Shown: positions 7,984 to 16,469, numbered from the stretch's first letter. The stretch: DNA of 64,000 nucleotides from CAYQXJ01 sp964421565 (GCA_964421565.1 CAYQXJ010000009.1:62001-126000), one strand, 5' to 3'. The notes: a model not told the origin generated them from the sequence alone. Numbers and translations: made by a program.

Positions 7984-8604
7984 CTACATCGCGCGGGCGA
8001 CATCCACGGCCGAGGCGGCGTCGGGTGCGTATCCGTCGGCGCCGATTTCTTCGGCGTATTCCTGAGTAACTGGGGCTCCGCCTATCATCACCTTCACGTC
8101 GAGCCCCGCCTCTTTGACCGCTTCGATGACGGACGCCATCTGGGGCATGGTCGTGGTCAGCAGCGCAGATAGACCGAGTATGTTGGCGTTGTTCTCCTTG
8201 CAGAGCTCCACGAACTTCTCGGGCGGAACGTCGATGCCGGCGTCAACGACCTTGAATCCTCCGCCGGTGAGCATCATGCCCACGAGGTTCTTGCCGATGT
8301 CGTGGAGGTCTCCCTTCACGGTGCCGATAACGACTGTCCCGGTCGGCTGCGCGCCACTTTCGCTGAGGACGGGGTCCAGGATGTCCATTCCGGCGTGCAT
8401 TGCGCGGGCGGCGATCAGTACCTCGGGCACGTAGAACTCGTTGTTCTTGAACTTGCGGCCGACCACATCCATGCCGGCCACGAGGCCCTCGTCCAGGATC
8501 TTCTGGGGATCGACACCTTCGTCGACGGCCGCCTGCACAAGCTGTACGACGGTGTCGCGGTCTCCCTTGATCAGTGCTTCGGCGATTCCTTCCAGTTCCG
8601 CCAT
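7984..8604 (-). CDS. Methyltransferase cognate corrinoid protein (MtbC/MtaC-like)
   Basis: 206 residues. Residues 1-85 are the helical cap (B12-binding 2) domain. The rest is the Rossmann-like cobalamin-binding domain with the DxHxxG motif in GDLHDIGKNLV (about residues 100-110), whose His is the lower cobalt ligand. The LSALLTTTM and IGGAPV segments complete the B12 pocket. Such proteins shuttle methyl groups between a substrate:corrinoid methyltransferase and a second methyltransferase. No MttB/MtaB partner is adjacent, but a URO-D-like gene, the fold used by MtbA/MtaA, lies 980 bp upstream. The methyl donor is unknown. The gene has its own promoter and terminator. Confidence 0.9.
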   Translation of the reverse strand: MAELEGIAEALIKGDRDTVVQLVQAAVDEGVDPQKILDEGLVAGMDVVGRKFKNNEFYVPEVLIAARAMHAGMDILDPVLSESGAQPTGTVVIGTVKGDLHDIGKNLVGMMLTGGGFKVVDAGIDVPPEKFVELCKENNANILGLSALLTTTMPQMASVIEAVKEAGLDVKVMIGGAPVTQEYAEEIGADGYAPDAASAVDVARAM

Positions 8605-8652
8605 TTCGGCCTCCGTAAGATAAGGTAACTCAGTGATTGAGCGATTCGCGGC

Positions 8653-8681
8653 AGTCTACAGACGCCGCCAGGGGCTGTCAA
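8653..8681 (-). promoter_or_regulatory. Sigma70-type promoter for the corrinoid protein gene
   Basis: Minus strand TTGACA (8681-8676), 17 bp, TAGACT (8658-8653), about 50 bp before the ATG at 8604. Confidence 0.75.
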
Positions 8682-8686
8682 ACCTC

Positions 8687-9496
8687 CTAAGGCGACTGCG
8701 AGGCGGGCGCCCCGAGATGATCCGAATGCAGTGGCGTTACGCCTGGTAAAGCTGGCACGCCCTGTTGTTCCTTCGATGGCGGCGCGGGCTCCGGTGGGGC
8801 AGGCAGCAGCCTGCCTTGCTCTACATCAGCTAGGCGCGCCTTTGCGAGCTGAACGACCTGCGGCTCATCGGGCCCCTCATCGAGGAAGAGTTCGTAACGG
8901 CGCCTTGCCTCTTGCGCCTCGCCGGCAAGCTCCAGGCATCGGGCGGCGTGCAGCCAGTAGAGTGGGGATTCCTGGCGGGCGAGCTGGTCGTACTTCTTCG
9001 CCGCTTCGGCATACTCACCCAGGCCCTCCAGGGCAGCCGCCCAGTTCGGGGCCGCAACCTGTGCCGCCATGCTGTCTGGATAGCGCCTGACAAGCTGAGC
9101 GTATGTTGCAGCCGCCTGGCCCCATTCCCGGCCCGCAGCATACAGACCACCCAGCTCCACCATGGCCCAGGGCTCAGCCGAGCTATCTGGGCCGGAGTCG
9201 ATTAGCCTCTGCAATTGAAGGATGGCTTCCTGGCGCAGCTCCTCAGCCTCCGCGCTGTCAACGCCGAGCTGCAGTAGCAGGCCCGGCGTCACGGTGCCCA
9301 GCGTCGTCCAGGCTTCATACGATTGGGCTTCGCGTCGGTAACGATAGGCCCGCCATCCGGCCCCGGCTGCAATCAGCAATGCGACGCCGAGGATGATGTG
9401 CAGCCAGTTCTGACGCAGGAAGGGCTCCACCCGCTGCCAGGTGCGTTCCAATATCTCCTGCTCCGGGTGGCCCTTCGGATGCTGTTGGGTGGTCAT
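8687..9496 (-). CDS. Membrane-anchored TPR protein (YfgM-like)
   Basis: 269 residues. A short N-terminal cytoplasmic segment is followed by a single membrane helix (WLHIILGVALLIAAGAGW, about residues 31-48). Tetratricopeptide-like helices follow (about 85-225, e.g. YAAGREWGQAAATYAQLVRRYPDS, AAALEGLGEYAEAAKKYDQL), then a Pro-rich tail. The topology resembles YfgM, a periplasmic-facing TPR partner of the Sec translocon and BamB, but sequence similarity is only architectural. It has its own promoter at 9538-9566. Confidence 0.7.
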   Translation of the reverse strand: MTTQQHPKGHPEQEILERTWQRVEPFLRQNWLHIILGVALLIAAGAGWRAYRYRREAQSYEAWTTLGTVTPGLLLQLGVDSAEAEELRQEAILQLQRLIDSGPDSSAEPWAMVELGGLYAAGREWGQAAATYAQLVRRYPDSMAAQVAAPNWAAALEGLGEYAEAAKKYDQLARQESPLYWLHAARCLELAGEAQEARRRYELFLDEGPDEPQVVQLAKARLADVEQGRLLPAPPEPAPPSKEQQGVPALPGVTPLHSDHLGAPASQSP

Positions 9497-9537
9497 CGGG
9501 GCGTCCGTCTATTGCGGCGGGACTGGAAGTGCTGGGG

Positions 9538-9566
9538 ATTATACGGCAAGCCCGGTTGCCGTTCAA
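9538..9566 (-). promoter_or_regulatory. Sigma70-type promoter for the TPR gene
   Basis: Minus strand TTGAAC (9566-9561), 17 bp, TATAAT (9543-9538), lying between the URO-D-like stop and the TPR start. Confidence 0.75.
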
Positions 9567-9584
9567 AGGGCGGGGCGTGGGCCT

Positions 9585-10646
9585 TCAGCCGGCGCGCACC
9601 GCCCGCAGGAGTTTGAGCGCAGCGCTCTCGCTATCGCAGCCGGTGATGAGGAGCAGCCCCTCGTGCGGCAACCTGTTGAGCAGGAAGGTCACCTCATCCG
9701 CCCGGCAGTGTATCTGCAGGCACTTGCCGCCCTCCAGGACCTGCAGGCAGACGTCGACCCATTCGCTCATCGGTCCGCCCCCCGCCCCTTGCACCCACTG
9801 GATGCCGTCGAGTTCCTGTATCTGAAGCAGCAAGGGCAGGTTTCCCAAGGCGCTCGGCCCGTCCAGATGATAGATGGAGTTGTCGAGGTATGCCGCCAGT
9901 TGACGGACTTCTTCCAGAAAGAAGTCCTCGAACATCGCAGGCGAGATCAAGCCGCTGAAGTCGTTCTGAAGCGCCACATAGCGTCCGCGGGATAGGGCGC
10001 GAATCCACGTGGAATGGCACTCCTGGATGGCCGATATGCGCGCGTAGTACTCGTCGAAGACCTCCTTGTAGATCCGGGTCAGGGTGCGCATCAAGCGACT
10101 GACGTCGTCGGGGCTGTCGTAGAGGTCCAGGGCAAGCCGATCGGGGTGACGCGCGGCAGACAGGGCGTCTGCGCCGCCGTGCATGTCGGGAATGCCGACG
10201 ATGAAGTGGCCGGGGGCGGCGGCGCACATGGCGTCGATGATCTCGCACATCAGCCGCCACCAGCGGTTCTCACGGACGAACTCCGGCTCCCAGCTCTGCA
10301 GCTCATCCACAAAGGGGTGGATCCACGTGGTGTAGTCGTTTACGAACTGCAATTCGCCGCCGAGGTACGCGGCGAAGGAATCGGGGCCGATGTTCGGCAT
10401 TTGCATGGGGAAGGCAGCGCCGTAGTACGCCGTGCGACGGCTCTGCCACAGGGCGTTGTCGACGTGATACTGCACGTTCATCCAGCGTTCGCGCAAAGTG
10501 TCGGGCACGGCGAAGTCGCGAGGAGGGGCTTCATCGCGCGGTGCGGTGACGGCCAGAAGTGGCTCCTCAGGTGTTCGACGCGCCCAGAACGCATCGAAGC
10601 GCTCCAGCAGGGCCCCGAGGTCGAGGTGTGCAAGTGGTTCGTCCAT
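9585..10646 (-). CDS. Uroporphyrinogen decarboxylase (URO-D) family protein, probable corrinoid methyltransferase
   Basis: 353 residues of the URO-D/MtbA-like TIM-barrel family. Recognisable segments are the metal or substrate region FIVGIPDMHGGADAL, the NDFSGLISPAMFEDF strand and the C-terminal YHLDGPSALGNLPLLL..LDGIQWVQGAG..P, which is common in environmental URO-D-like proteins. Relatives transfer methyl groups from corrinoid proteins (MtaA/MtbA) or have unknown roles; true heme-pathway HemE usually has different motifs. ATG 10646 is preferred: GGAG lies upstream and a TATAAT box at 10682-10677 places the start downstream of a longer in-frame ATG at 10766. The corrinoid protein gene nearby may be its partner. 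Confidence 0.7.
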   Translation of the reverse strand: MDEPLAHLDLGALLERFDAFWARRTPEEPLLAVTAPRDEAPPRDFAVPDTLRERWMNVQYHVDNALWQSRRTAYYGAAFPMQMPNIGPDSFAAYLGGELQFVNDYTTWIHPFVDELQSWEPEFVRENRWWRLMCEIIDAMCAAAPGHFIVGIPDMHGGADALSAARHPDRLALDLYDSPDDVSRLMRTLTRIYKEVFDEYYARISAIQECHSTWIRALSRGRYVALQNDFSGLISPAMFEDFFLEEVRQLAAYLDNSIYHLDGPSALGNLPLLLQIQELDGIQWVQGAGGGPMSEWVDVCLQVLEGGKCLQIHCRADEVTFLLNRLPHEGLLLITGCDSESAALKLLRAVRAG

Positions 10647-10676
10647 CGGCTGCTCCAGGTTGCTTCGGGTTGGGGC

Positions 10677-10704
10677 ATTATATGCCGGGGCTCGTGCCGG
10701 GCAA
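10677..10704 (-). promoter_or_regulatory. Promoter for the URO-D-like gene
   Basis: Minus strand TTGCCC (10704-10699), 16 bp, perfect TATAAT (10682-10677). It fixes the downstream ATG as the likely start. Confidence 0.55.
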
Positions 10705-10718
10705 GCGGCCGCCATGGT

Positions 10719-10747
10719 TTGACCGGTTACGTCGTGCGACGTATATT
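10719..10747 (+). promoter_or_regulatory. Sigma70-type promoter for the zinc-ribbon gene
   Basis: TTGACC (10719-10724), 17 bp, TATATT (10742-10747); 34 bp before the ATG at 10782. It lies back to back with the URO-D-like promoter. Confidence 0.75.
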
Positions 10748-10781
10748 CCATAGGTATGCCCGGCACGAACAGGAGACGATT

Positions 10782-11819
10782 ATGCTCTGCTTGAACTGCG
10801 GCGAAAAGATGGCTGGCTACGTCGCGATGACGCCGACCGGCCGCATTGAATACACTATTTGTGAGTCATGCGGTAGCCTGTGGCTCGACAGAAGTGCTCT
10901 CGACAAGATGGCCTTCCAGGTTGAGGGCAGCATCGAAGCCAGCTCGCAGGAAGAGGTGAAAGCGGACACTGGCCGGCCATGTCCACGTTGCGCGAACGTG
11001 GACCTTGAGGAAGTTCGCTTTCTCGGCGAGAGCCACATCATGCTCGAGAAGTGCCCCAACTGCGGCGGTTTCTGGCTCGACGGTGGCGAGCTCGACCTGG
11101 TCAACCGCGAGCTGGAGCTGGTGATGCCCGTCGTGGGGCAGGGGTTCAGCGAGTTCGTCAACCAGGTGCACCTGCCATACTGGCACAAGCGTGTGCGCAG
11201 GCCGCCTGAAGAGTTCGAGTCTGCTGCCGGGGCCCCGCCGATCAAGGGAGCAGAGCAGGTCGGCGAGACCGACAAGCCGTGTCCGGCCTGTCCCAACCGC
11301 TTATCCCGATATCGCGTTTGGGGGCTCGACTTTGAGGGCTGCGCGCAGTGCAGTGGCCTGTGGCTCGATCTGGAGAAGCTGCGCGACCTGAAGGACCGGG
11401 CCACGTCCGGCACCTGGCGGGCCCTCAATTGGATGGATGACGAACTGGAGGCAATCGGCAGCGCCCATGCCGTGGAGACCGACCGTCCATGCCCCGACTG
11501 TCCCGACCGGACGCTGCTGGCCACGGTTTTCGGCGACTCCGGCCTGATCGTGGACTGGTGCCCGGGGTGCCGCAAGGTCTGGCTCGACGCTTGCGAGTTC
11601 GACCTGATGCTGGAACACCTGCAGGCGGAACTCGACAGGATGTCGCCGAAGGACCTGCGCGAGCAACTCCTGGAGGAGCTGAAGGAGGTGGTGAGCGGTC
11701 CGGAGAGCCCCCTCGATGAGCTGCGCGACGCGAAGGCGGCGCTCTCTGCACTGGTCAACGTCACCATATTCAACCATCCGAAGCTCTTCCACTGGCTGAT
11801 CAACCTTCCACCGGCATAG
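10782..11819 (+). CDS. Quadruple zf-TFIIB zinc-ribbon protein
   Basis: 345 residues. Four copies of the bacterial zf-TFIIB ribbon, each with CxxC or CxxxC-type knuckles followed by C.xC.G.WLD..EL: residues about 1-45 (CLNCGE, CESCGSLWLD), 65-110 (CPRCA, CPNCGGFWLD), 165-205 (CPACPN, CAQCSGLWLD) and 235-275 (CPDCPD, CPGCRKVWLD). A helical C-terminus follows. No enzyme or membrane domain is seen. The ATG has AGGAG seven bases upstream. Function is unknown: family members usually have one ribbon, so the tandem array suggests a zinc-rich scaffold or nucleic-acid binder (inference). Confidence 0.75.
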   Translation: MLCLNCGEKMAGYVAMTPTGRIEYTICESCGSLWLDRSALDKMAFQVEGSIEASSQEEVKADTGRPCPRCANVDLEEVRFLGESHIMLEKCPNCGGFWLDGGELDLVNRELELVMPVVGQGFSEFVNQVHLPYWHKRVRRPPEEFESAAGAPPIKGAEQVGETDKPCPACPNRLSRYRVWGLDFEGCAQCSGLWLDLEKLRDLKDRATSGTWRALNWMDDELEAIGSAHAVETDRPCPDCPDRTLLATVFGDSGLIVDWCPGCRKVWLDACEFDLMLEHLQAELDRMSPKDLREQLLEELKEVVSGPESPLDELRDAKAALSALVNVTIFNHPKLFHWLINLPPA

Positions 11820-11928
11820 CATGGCGTCGGACCGTCGGCTCCCCTGCGCCAGCAACGCCGACGGTGCGCCAGGCCCACCGCTGGAACGAAACGTCCCTAG
11901 ACTGAGGACGCTGTCGAACTCGTCCACG

Positions 11929-11957
11929 TTGTGTAATCAGCGCCAGCTCGTTACAAT
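11929..11957 (+). promoter_or_regulatory. Candidate promoter of the sphingolipid-type cluster
   Basis: TTGTGT (11929-11934), 17 bp, TACAAT (11952-11957). The 261 bp gap before the SPT-like gene otherwise holds only a second weak candidate (TTGACA at 12009-12014 with a poor -10). Confidence 0.5.
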
Positions 11958-12080
11958 GGTGAGCCGTTCAGGGCGCTTTGCACGTCGGCCCTGCCCTGCG
12001 CTGGCGACTTGACATCCGGGTGGTGTGCGGGTTATTCATGAGGCCCGGATTTGCGTGGGAACTGGTGCGAGGGATATCGC

Positions 12081-13286
12081 ATGTACCATGTTGCCAACGA
12101 ACAACTGCCCCTGCTCAGCAAGGTGCGGAAGTTCCGGGACGCGGAGCAGGTCCGCTCCGCAGGGCTATACCCTTACTTCCGCCCGATCTCCTCGGCGCAG
12201 GACACCGAGGTCATGCTGAACGGGCACAAGGTCATCATGATGGGCTCCAACAGCTACCTGGGGCTCACGAATAACCCGGAGATCAAGGAAGCCGTCAAGC
12301 ACGCGGTGGAGAAGTATGGCTCCGGCTGTGCGGGTTCCCGGTTCCTGAACGGGACACTGGACATTCACCTGGAGCTCGAGGCGGAGCTGGCGGCCCTGGT
12401 GGGCAAGGAGGCCGCCGTGCTCTACTCCACTGGCTTTCAGACCAATCTGGGCATCATCAGTGCCCTGGTCGGGCGGGGGGAATACGTCGTCACCGATCGG
12501 GAGGACCACGCCAGCATTGTGGACGGCTGCATGCTCTCCTACGGAGAGTTCGTGCGCTATGCTCACAACGACATGGAGGCGTTGGCCGAGAGGCTCAGAG
12601 AGTGCGAGCCCGATGCGGGCAAGCTGATCGCAGTGGACGGTGTGTTCAGCATGACGGGCGACATCGCCGACCTGCCGACGATCTGCGACCTGGCGGCCGA
12701 GCACGCCGCCGTGGTCATGGTCGACGACGCGCACGGCATCGGCGTGCTCGGCGAGCAGGGCGCGGGCACCACGAACCACTTCGGCCTTTCGGACGAAGTG
12801 CAGGTCATCATGGGAACGTTCAGCAAGTCCCTCGCCTCGCTCGGCGGCTTTGCCGCCGCCGATGCAAAGACCATCGAGTATCTGAAGCATCGCTCCCGTG
12901 CACTCATATTCAGCGCCAGCATCTCGCCCGCTAACACGGCGGCGGCCCTTTGCGCGCTGCGCATCATGAAACGCGAGCCGGAGCGCATCGAACGCCTGTG
13001 GCGAAACACGCAGATGATGCGCCAGGGCTTGCTGGAGCAGGGGTTCGATACGGGCAATGGGCAGACGCCGATCATTCCTGTGCATGTGGGTACAATGGAG
13101 ACCTGTTTCAAGATGTGCAAAGGCCTGGAGCAGGAGGGCGTGTTCGTGAACCCCGTCGTGCCGCCCGCCGTTGGGCCGAACGAGGCCCTGCTGCGCATCA
13201 GCCTGATGGCCACGCACACCGAGGAGCACATCGAGCGCGCCCTCGCCAGGCTGGCCAAGGTGGGCCGCAGGCTCGGGGTCGTGTGA
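12081..13286 (+). CDS. Serine palmitoyltransferase-like alpha-oxoamine synthase
   Basis: 401 residues, a PLP fold-type I enzyme of the AONS/KBL/SPT family. His143 (EDHASIVDG) should stack on PLP, Asp215/His218 lie in DDAHGIG, and Lys249 in GTFSKSLASLGG is the Schiff-base lysine. The family condenses an amino acid with an acyl-CoA or acyl-ACP: biotin AONS, KBL (threonine breakdown) or SPT (sphingoid base). The sequence alone does not decide, but the neighbours (GNAT acyltransferase, NAD reductase, PAP2 transferase) point to SPT and 3-ketosphinganine-type products. No biotin genes are nearby. ATG 12081 has GAGGG upstream. Confidence 0.8.
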   Translation: MYHVANEQLPLLSKVRKFRDAEQVRSAGLYPYFRPISSAQDTEVMLNGHKVIMMGSNSYLGLTNNPEIKEAVKHAVEKYGSGCAGSRFLNGTLDIHLELEAELAALVGKEAAVLYSTGFQTNLGIISALVGRGEYVVTDREDHASIVDGCMLSYGEFVRYAHNDMEALAERLRECEPDAGKLIAVDGVFSMTGDIADLPTICDLAAEHAAVVMVDDAHGIGVLGEQGAGTTNHFGLSDEVQVIMGTFSKSLASLGGFAAADAKTIEYLKHRSRALIFSASISPANTAAALCALRIMKREPERIERLWRNTQMMRQGLLEQGFDTGNGQTPIIPVHVGTMETCFKMCKGLEQEGVFVNPVVPPAVGPNEALLRISLMATHTEEHIERALARLAKVGRRLGVV

Positions 13287-13333
13287 GGCCGTCGTCAGCC
13301 GCATGCAGAGGACACCGACGCAGGGACGACCGC

Positions 13334-14449
13334 ATGGCGATCCGCGTGAAGGAGGTCGCGTCCCCCCGCGACCGAAAGCAGTTCATCCGTTTCCCTCTCC
13401 GCCATTACCCGCCCGCTTCGCTGTACGTGCCCCACCTTCTTGCTGAGCGGAAAGACTTCTTCAGCGATAGCAACCCCATCTTCGACTTTACCGACGTGCG
13501 CTACCTGCTTGCTGAAGATGCCGCCGGGCGCGTGCTCGGGCGTGTGACCGCCCACATCAACCACCGCCACAACGAATACTGGGATGAGCGCACGGGGTTC
13601 TTCGGATTCTTCGAATGCGTGGACGACGTAGAAGCCGCAAAGGCAATGATGGCGGCAGTGGAGGAGTGGCTGGCCGAACGAGGGATGGAGCGCGTGCGTG
13701 GCCCCTTCAACTTCTCCACCAACGAGGAGTGCGGCTTCTTGGCGGCCGGGTTTGACAAACCACCGGCGTTCATGATGCCGTACAATCCACCATACTACCT
13801 GCAGTTGATGGACGCTCTCGGCTACCGGAAGGTGAAGGATCTGGTTTCATGGACTTACGACTGCGGGGGGCAGGTTCCCGCTTACCTGGAGCGCTTCGGG
13901 CGGCGGGCGCCGGATCGTCTTTCGGTTACGGTGCGTTCATTGCGCATGAACGAGTTCGACCAGGAGGTGGCGCGCGCTTTCCGCGTCTATAACGAGGCGT
14001 GGTCGGACAACTGGGGCTTTGTGCCGATGAGTGAGGCGGAGTTCGCCTACATGGCACGCAGCCTGCGCCCTGTAGTCGACCCTGAGGTTGCGATCATTGC
14101 CGAGGTGGATGGCGAACCGGTGGGCTTCAGCCTTGCGCTGCCGGACTACAACCCCGTACTGCGGAAGATGCGCGGGCGTCTGCTGCCGTTCGGCGTGTTC
14201 CGCTTCTTGTTGGGCCGCCGCAAGCTGGATCGGGTGCGTGTGATCACCATGGGGGTGGTCGAAGAGCATCGCCGCCGGGGTGTCGATATCCTGATGATCT
14301 ACCGCACGTTCGTCAACGGCATTGCCCGGGGGTACTATCGGGGCGAGTTTGGATGGATACTGGAGGAGAATGAGCTGATGCTCAGAGCGCTTGAGCGCAT
14401 GGGCGCGCATCATGACAAGACCTACCGCATCGTTGAGAAAGACCTGTGA
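13334..14449 (+). CDS. GNAT-superfamily acyltransferase, candidate bacterial ceramide synthase
   Basis: 371 residues, two GNAT-like halves. The N-terminal half has the VLGRVTAHINHRHNEYW strand and the conserved GPFNFSTNEECGFLAAGFD and PYNPPYY motifs. The C-terminal half has a classic acyl-CoA loop VVEEHRRRGVDILMIY. This long GNAT type is widespread and usually annotated only as N-acetyltransferase. In Caulobacter the ceramide-forming N-acyltransferase (bCerS) is a GNAT-superfamily protein encoded near spt, so the same role is proposed here. It sits 47 bp after the SPT-like gene and overlaps the next gene by four bases, showing translational coupling. Confidence 0.6.
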   Translation: MAIRVKEVASPRDRKQFIRFPLRHYPPASLYVPHLLAERKDFFSDSNPIFDFTDVRYLLAEDAAGRVLGRVTAHINHRHNEYWDERTGFFGFFECVDDVEAAKAMMAAVEEWLAERGMERVRGPFNFSTNEECGFLAAGFDKPPAFMMPYNPPYYLQLMDALGYRKVKDLVSWTYDCGGQVPAYLERFGRRAPDRLSVTVRSLRMNEFDQEVARAFRVYNEAWSDNWGFVPMSEAEFAYMARSLRPVVDPEVAIIAEVDGEPVGFSLALPDYNPVLRKMRGRLLPFGVFRFLLGRRKLDRVRVITMGVVEEHRRRGVDILMIYRTFVNGIARGYYRGEFGWILEENELMLRALERMGAHHDKTYRIVEKDL

Positions 14450-15429
14450 GGATACTGCTGACCGGCGGCAACGGCTTCATCGGCAGCCATATCACGGATG
14501 CCCTGCTGGACGCCGGGCATGAGCTGACGCTGTTGCTGCGGCGGACCAGCGACGTGAGCTTTATCCGTGATCGCCTCGAGCAGGTGCATGCAGTCTACGG
14601 TAGCCTGCATCCTCCGCATGGACTCGGCGACGCAGTGGATGGGGCGGAGGTGGTAGTTCACTGCGCGGGCAAGACGAAGGCCGTGTGGCGGCGGGATTAC
14701 TACGCTGTGAACGAAGCGGGCACGATCGCACTGCTTAACGCGTGCGAACACTCGGGCGGCAGCTTGCGCCAGTTCATTCTCCTCTCGAGCCTTGCGGTCA
14801 CTGGGCCCGGCACTCCGCAGGAGCCGGCCACTGAGGACCAAGAACCGGCGCCACTCAGTGACTACGGGCGCAGCAAGCTGCTTGGCGAGCGCGCGGTGCG
14901 CGAAGGATCGCCGGTTCCCTGGACTGTGCTGCGTCCTGCGGCGGTCTACGGGCCGAGGGACGGCGACTTCCATGTCCTGTTCAAAGCTGTCAGCTCGGGC
15001 ATAGTGCCGTTGATAGGCGGCGGCAGGCGACCGCTGAGTATGGTTTACGCCACGGACCTGGCGCGGTGCGTTCTTGCGGTTGTGGGCCGATCCGACGCCC
15101 ACGGCGGGGTCTATCACGTTGCGCATCCAGAGCCTGTGACTCAGCGCGGCCTGGTGGACGCCGTTGCGTTTGCCATGCACCGGGACCCCTGGGCCGTGCC
15201 CGTGCCCACACTCGCTCTTTACCCTCTCGCGTTGGGCCGGGATCTCTATGCGCGTCTGACCGGCCGGGCAAGCATTATGAACCTGCAGAAGGTGCCGGAG
15301 TACTCGGCCCCGGGCTGGGTTTGTTCCACCGAAGCCGCGCGGCGCGCTCTGGGGTTCGAAGCCCGGGTGGCCCTGCCGGACGGCGTGCGACACGCCGCCG
15401 AATGGTATCGGCGGCAGGGGTGGCTTTGA
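14446..15429 (+). CDS. NAD-dependent epimerase/dehydratase family reductase, candidate ceramide reductase
   Basis: 327 residues, extended short-chain dehydrogenase. The N-terminal GGNGFIGSHI binds NAD(P). The catalytic YxxxK is YGRSK (about residue 140), with Ser in LLSSLAVTG and the PAAVYGPRD strand downstream. The GTG start at 14446 overlaps the preceding stop (GTGA). In Caulobacter the epimerase-like CerR reduces the 3-keto group during ceramide synthesis; position in the cluster suggests the same step. A sugar-nucleotide epimerase remains possible, but no nucleotide-sugar genes are adjacent. Confidence 0.7.
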   Translation: MRILLTGGNGFIGSHITDALLDAGHELTLLLRRTSDVSFIRDRLEQVHAVYGSLHPPHGLGDAVDGAEVVVHCAGKTKAVWRRDYYAVNEAGTIALLNACEHSGGSLRQFILLSSLAVTGPGTPQEPATEDQEPAPLSDYGRSKLLGERAVREGSPVPWTVLRPAAVYGPRDGDFHVLFKAVSSGIVPLIGGGRRPLSMVYATDLARCVLAVVGRSDAHGGVYHVAHPEPVTQRGLVDAVAFAMHRDPWAVPVPTLALYPLALGRDLYARLTGRASIMNLQKVPEYSAPGWVCSTEAARRALGFEARVALPDGVRHAAEWYRRQGWL

Positions 15430-15446
15430 GAGGGGGACGGCAGAAC

Positions 15447-16436
15447 GTGACCGAAGCGGCAACCCGACTGCGAGACAGCGGCAGGGCAGTTTCTGCCTTG
15501 GGACGGGGCTACCGCCTGATCGACAACCTGACGCAGGGCTACATAGCGTCAGTCGGGCTGTTGGTGCTGTGCTTCCACGGTGAGGTGGTCCCGAACTGGC
15601 AGGTCCTTGTTGGCCTTCACGCAGCGGCGCTGATAGGCATACATGCCCTCATTCGGCTTCAGGCCAGACGCCCTCATGCTGTGCTGAATCTGGCTCGGGA
15701 CTTCTACCCGATTATCCTCTATACCTTCTTTTACCTGGAGACGCACCGCCTCCAGTACATGTTCGTGCACACGCGGCTGGATCCTCACATTATCGGGCTT
15801 GAGCAGTGGGTGTTCGGATGCCAGCCGAGCCGTGTGCTGCCGGCGCGGTTTGGGCATTGGTGGCTGAGCGAGATGCTGTACCTGTCCTACTTCTCCTACT
15901 ACCTGATGGTCGTTGGCGCGGGACTCGGGCTCTACTGGCTGCGGCGCAACCGCTTCGCGCGTTATGTCACCGTGGTCAGCCTGGTCTTCTATGTCTGTTA
16001 CCTGACCTATGTCTTTGTGCCAGTGCTCGGACCGTATTCACAGGAGGTGATCGCTTCCAGCGATGGGGTGGAGGCGTTGATCGGCCCCCGCCCCAGGCAG
16101 CCCGAGGCGACTCGTGGATTCTTCTATCACATCGTGGGTGCAGTTTACCGATACGCCGAGGTGGAAGGGGGAGCGGCCTTCCCCAGCAGCCACGTGGCCG
16201 TGGCCCTGGTCACGCTTACGTTCACCTGGCGCTATTTGAAGAGAGTGCGCTGGCTGCACCTCGTCTTCGTCGTGCTGCTCTGCATCTCGACCGTGTATTG
16301 CGGCTATCACTACGCTGTCGATGTGGTGGGGGGGCTGGTCGCAGCCGCCGTACTGGCCCCGCTCGCCGAATGGCTCTACGTCCGCGACGAGCGAAGGCAT
16401 GCGGCAACGGCGGGCAGCAATCTTGCCGGCGGGTAG
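15447..16436 (+). CDS. PAP2/Aur1-like membrane phosphotransferase, candidate phosphoceramide head-group synthase
   Basis: 329 residues with about six to eight membrane helices. The C-terminal half holds the lipid phosphatase/transferase motifs of the Aur1-type branch: GGAAFPSSHVAVA (His249) and YCGYHYAVDVVGG (His288, Asp292). The first PAP2 motif is degenerate, as in inositol phosphorylceramide synthases. Such enzymes move a phospho-head group from a phospholipid to ceramide, or dephosphorylate lipids. The GTG at 15447 is 17 bp after the reductase gene with a purine-rich upstream stretch, so it is the last gene of the cluster. Specificity is inferred from context. Confidence 0.65.
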   Translation: MTEAATRLRDSGRAVSALGRGYRLIDNLTQGYIASVGLLVLCFHGEVVPNWQVLVGLHAAALIGIHALIRLQARRPHAVLNLARDFYPIILYTFFYLETHRLQYMFVHTRLDPHIIGLEQWVFGCQPSRVLPARFGHWWLSEMLYLSYFSYYLMVVGAGLGLYWLRRNRFARYVTVVSLVFYVCYLTYVFVPVLGPYSQEVIASSDGVEALIGPRPRQPEATRGFFYHIVGAVYRYAEVEGGAAFPSSHVAVALVTLTFTWRYLKRVRWLHLVFVVLLCISTVYCGYHYAVDVVGGLVAAAVLAPLAEWLYVRDERRHAATAGSNLAGG

Positions 16437-16469
16437 GGGTGTTTTGTCCGCGCCCACCGCACAGGCCCT

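Noticed and set aside
10014..10781. Possible N-terminal extension of the zinc-ribbon protein
   Set aside because: The frame is open but antisense to the URO-D-like gene, and a promoter and a strong ribosome-binding site lie just before the ATG at 10782.
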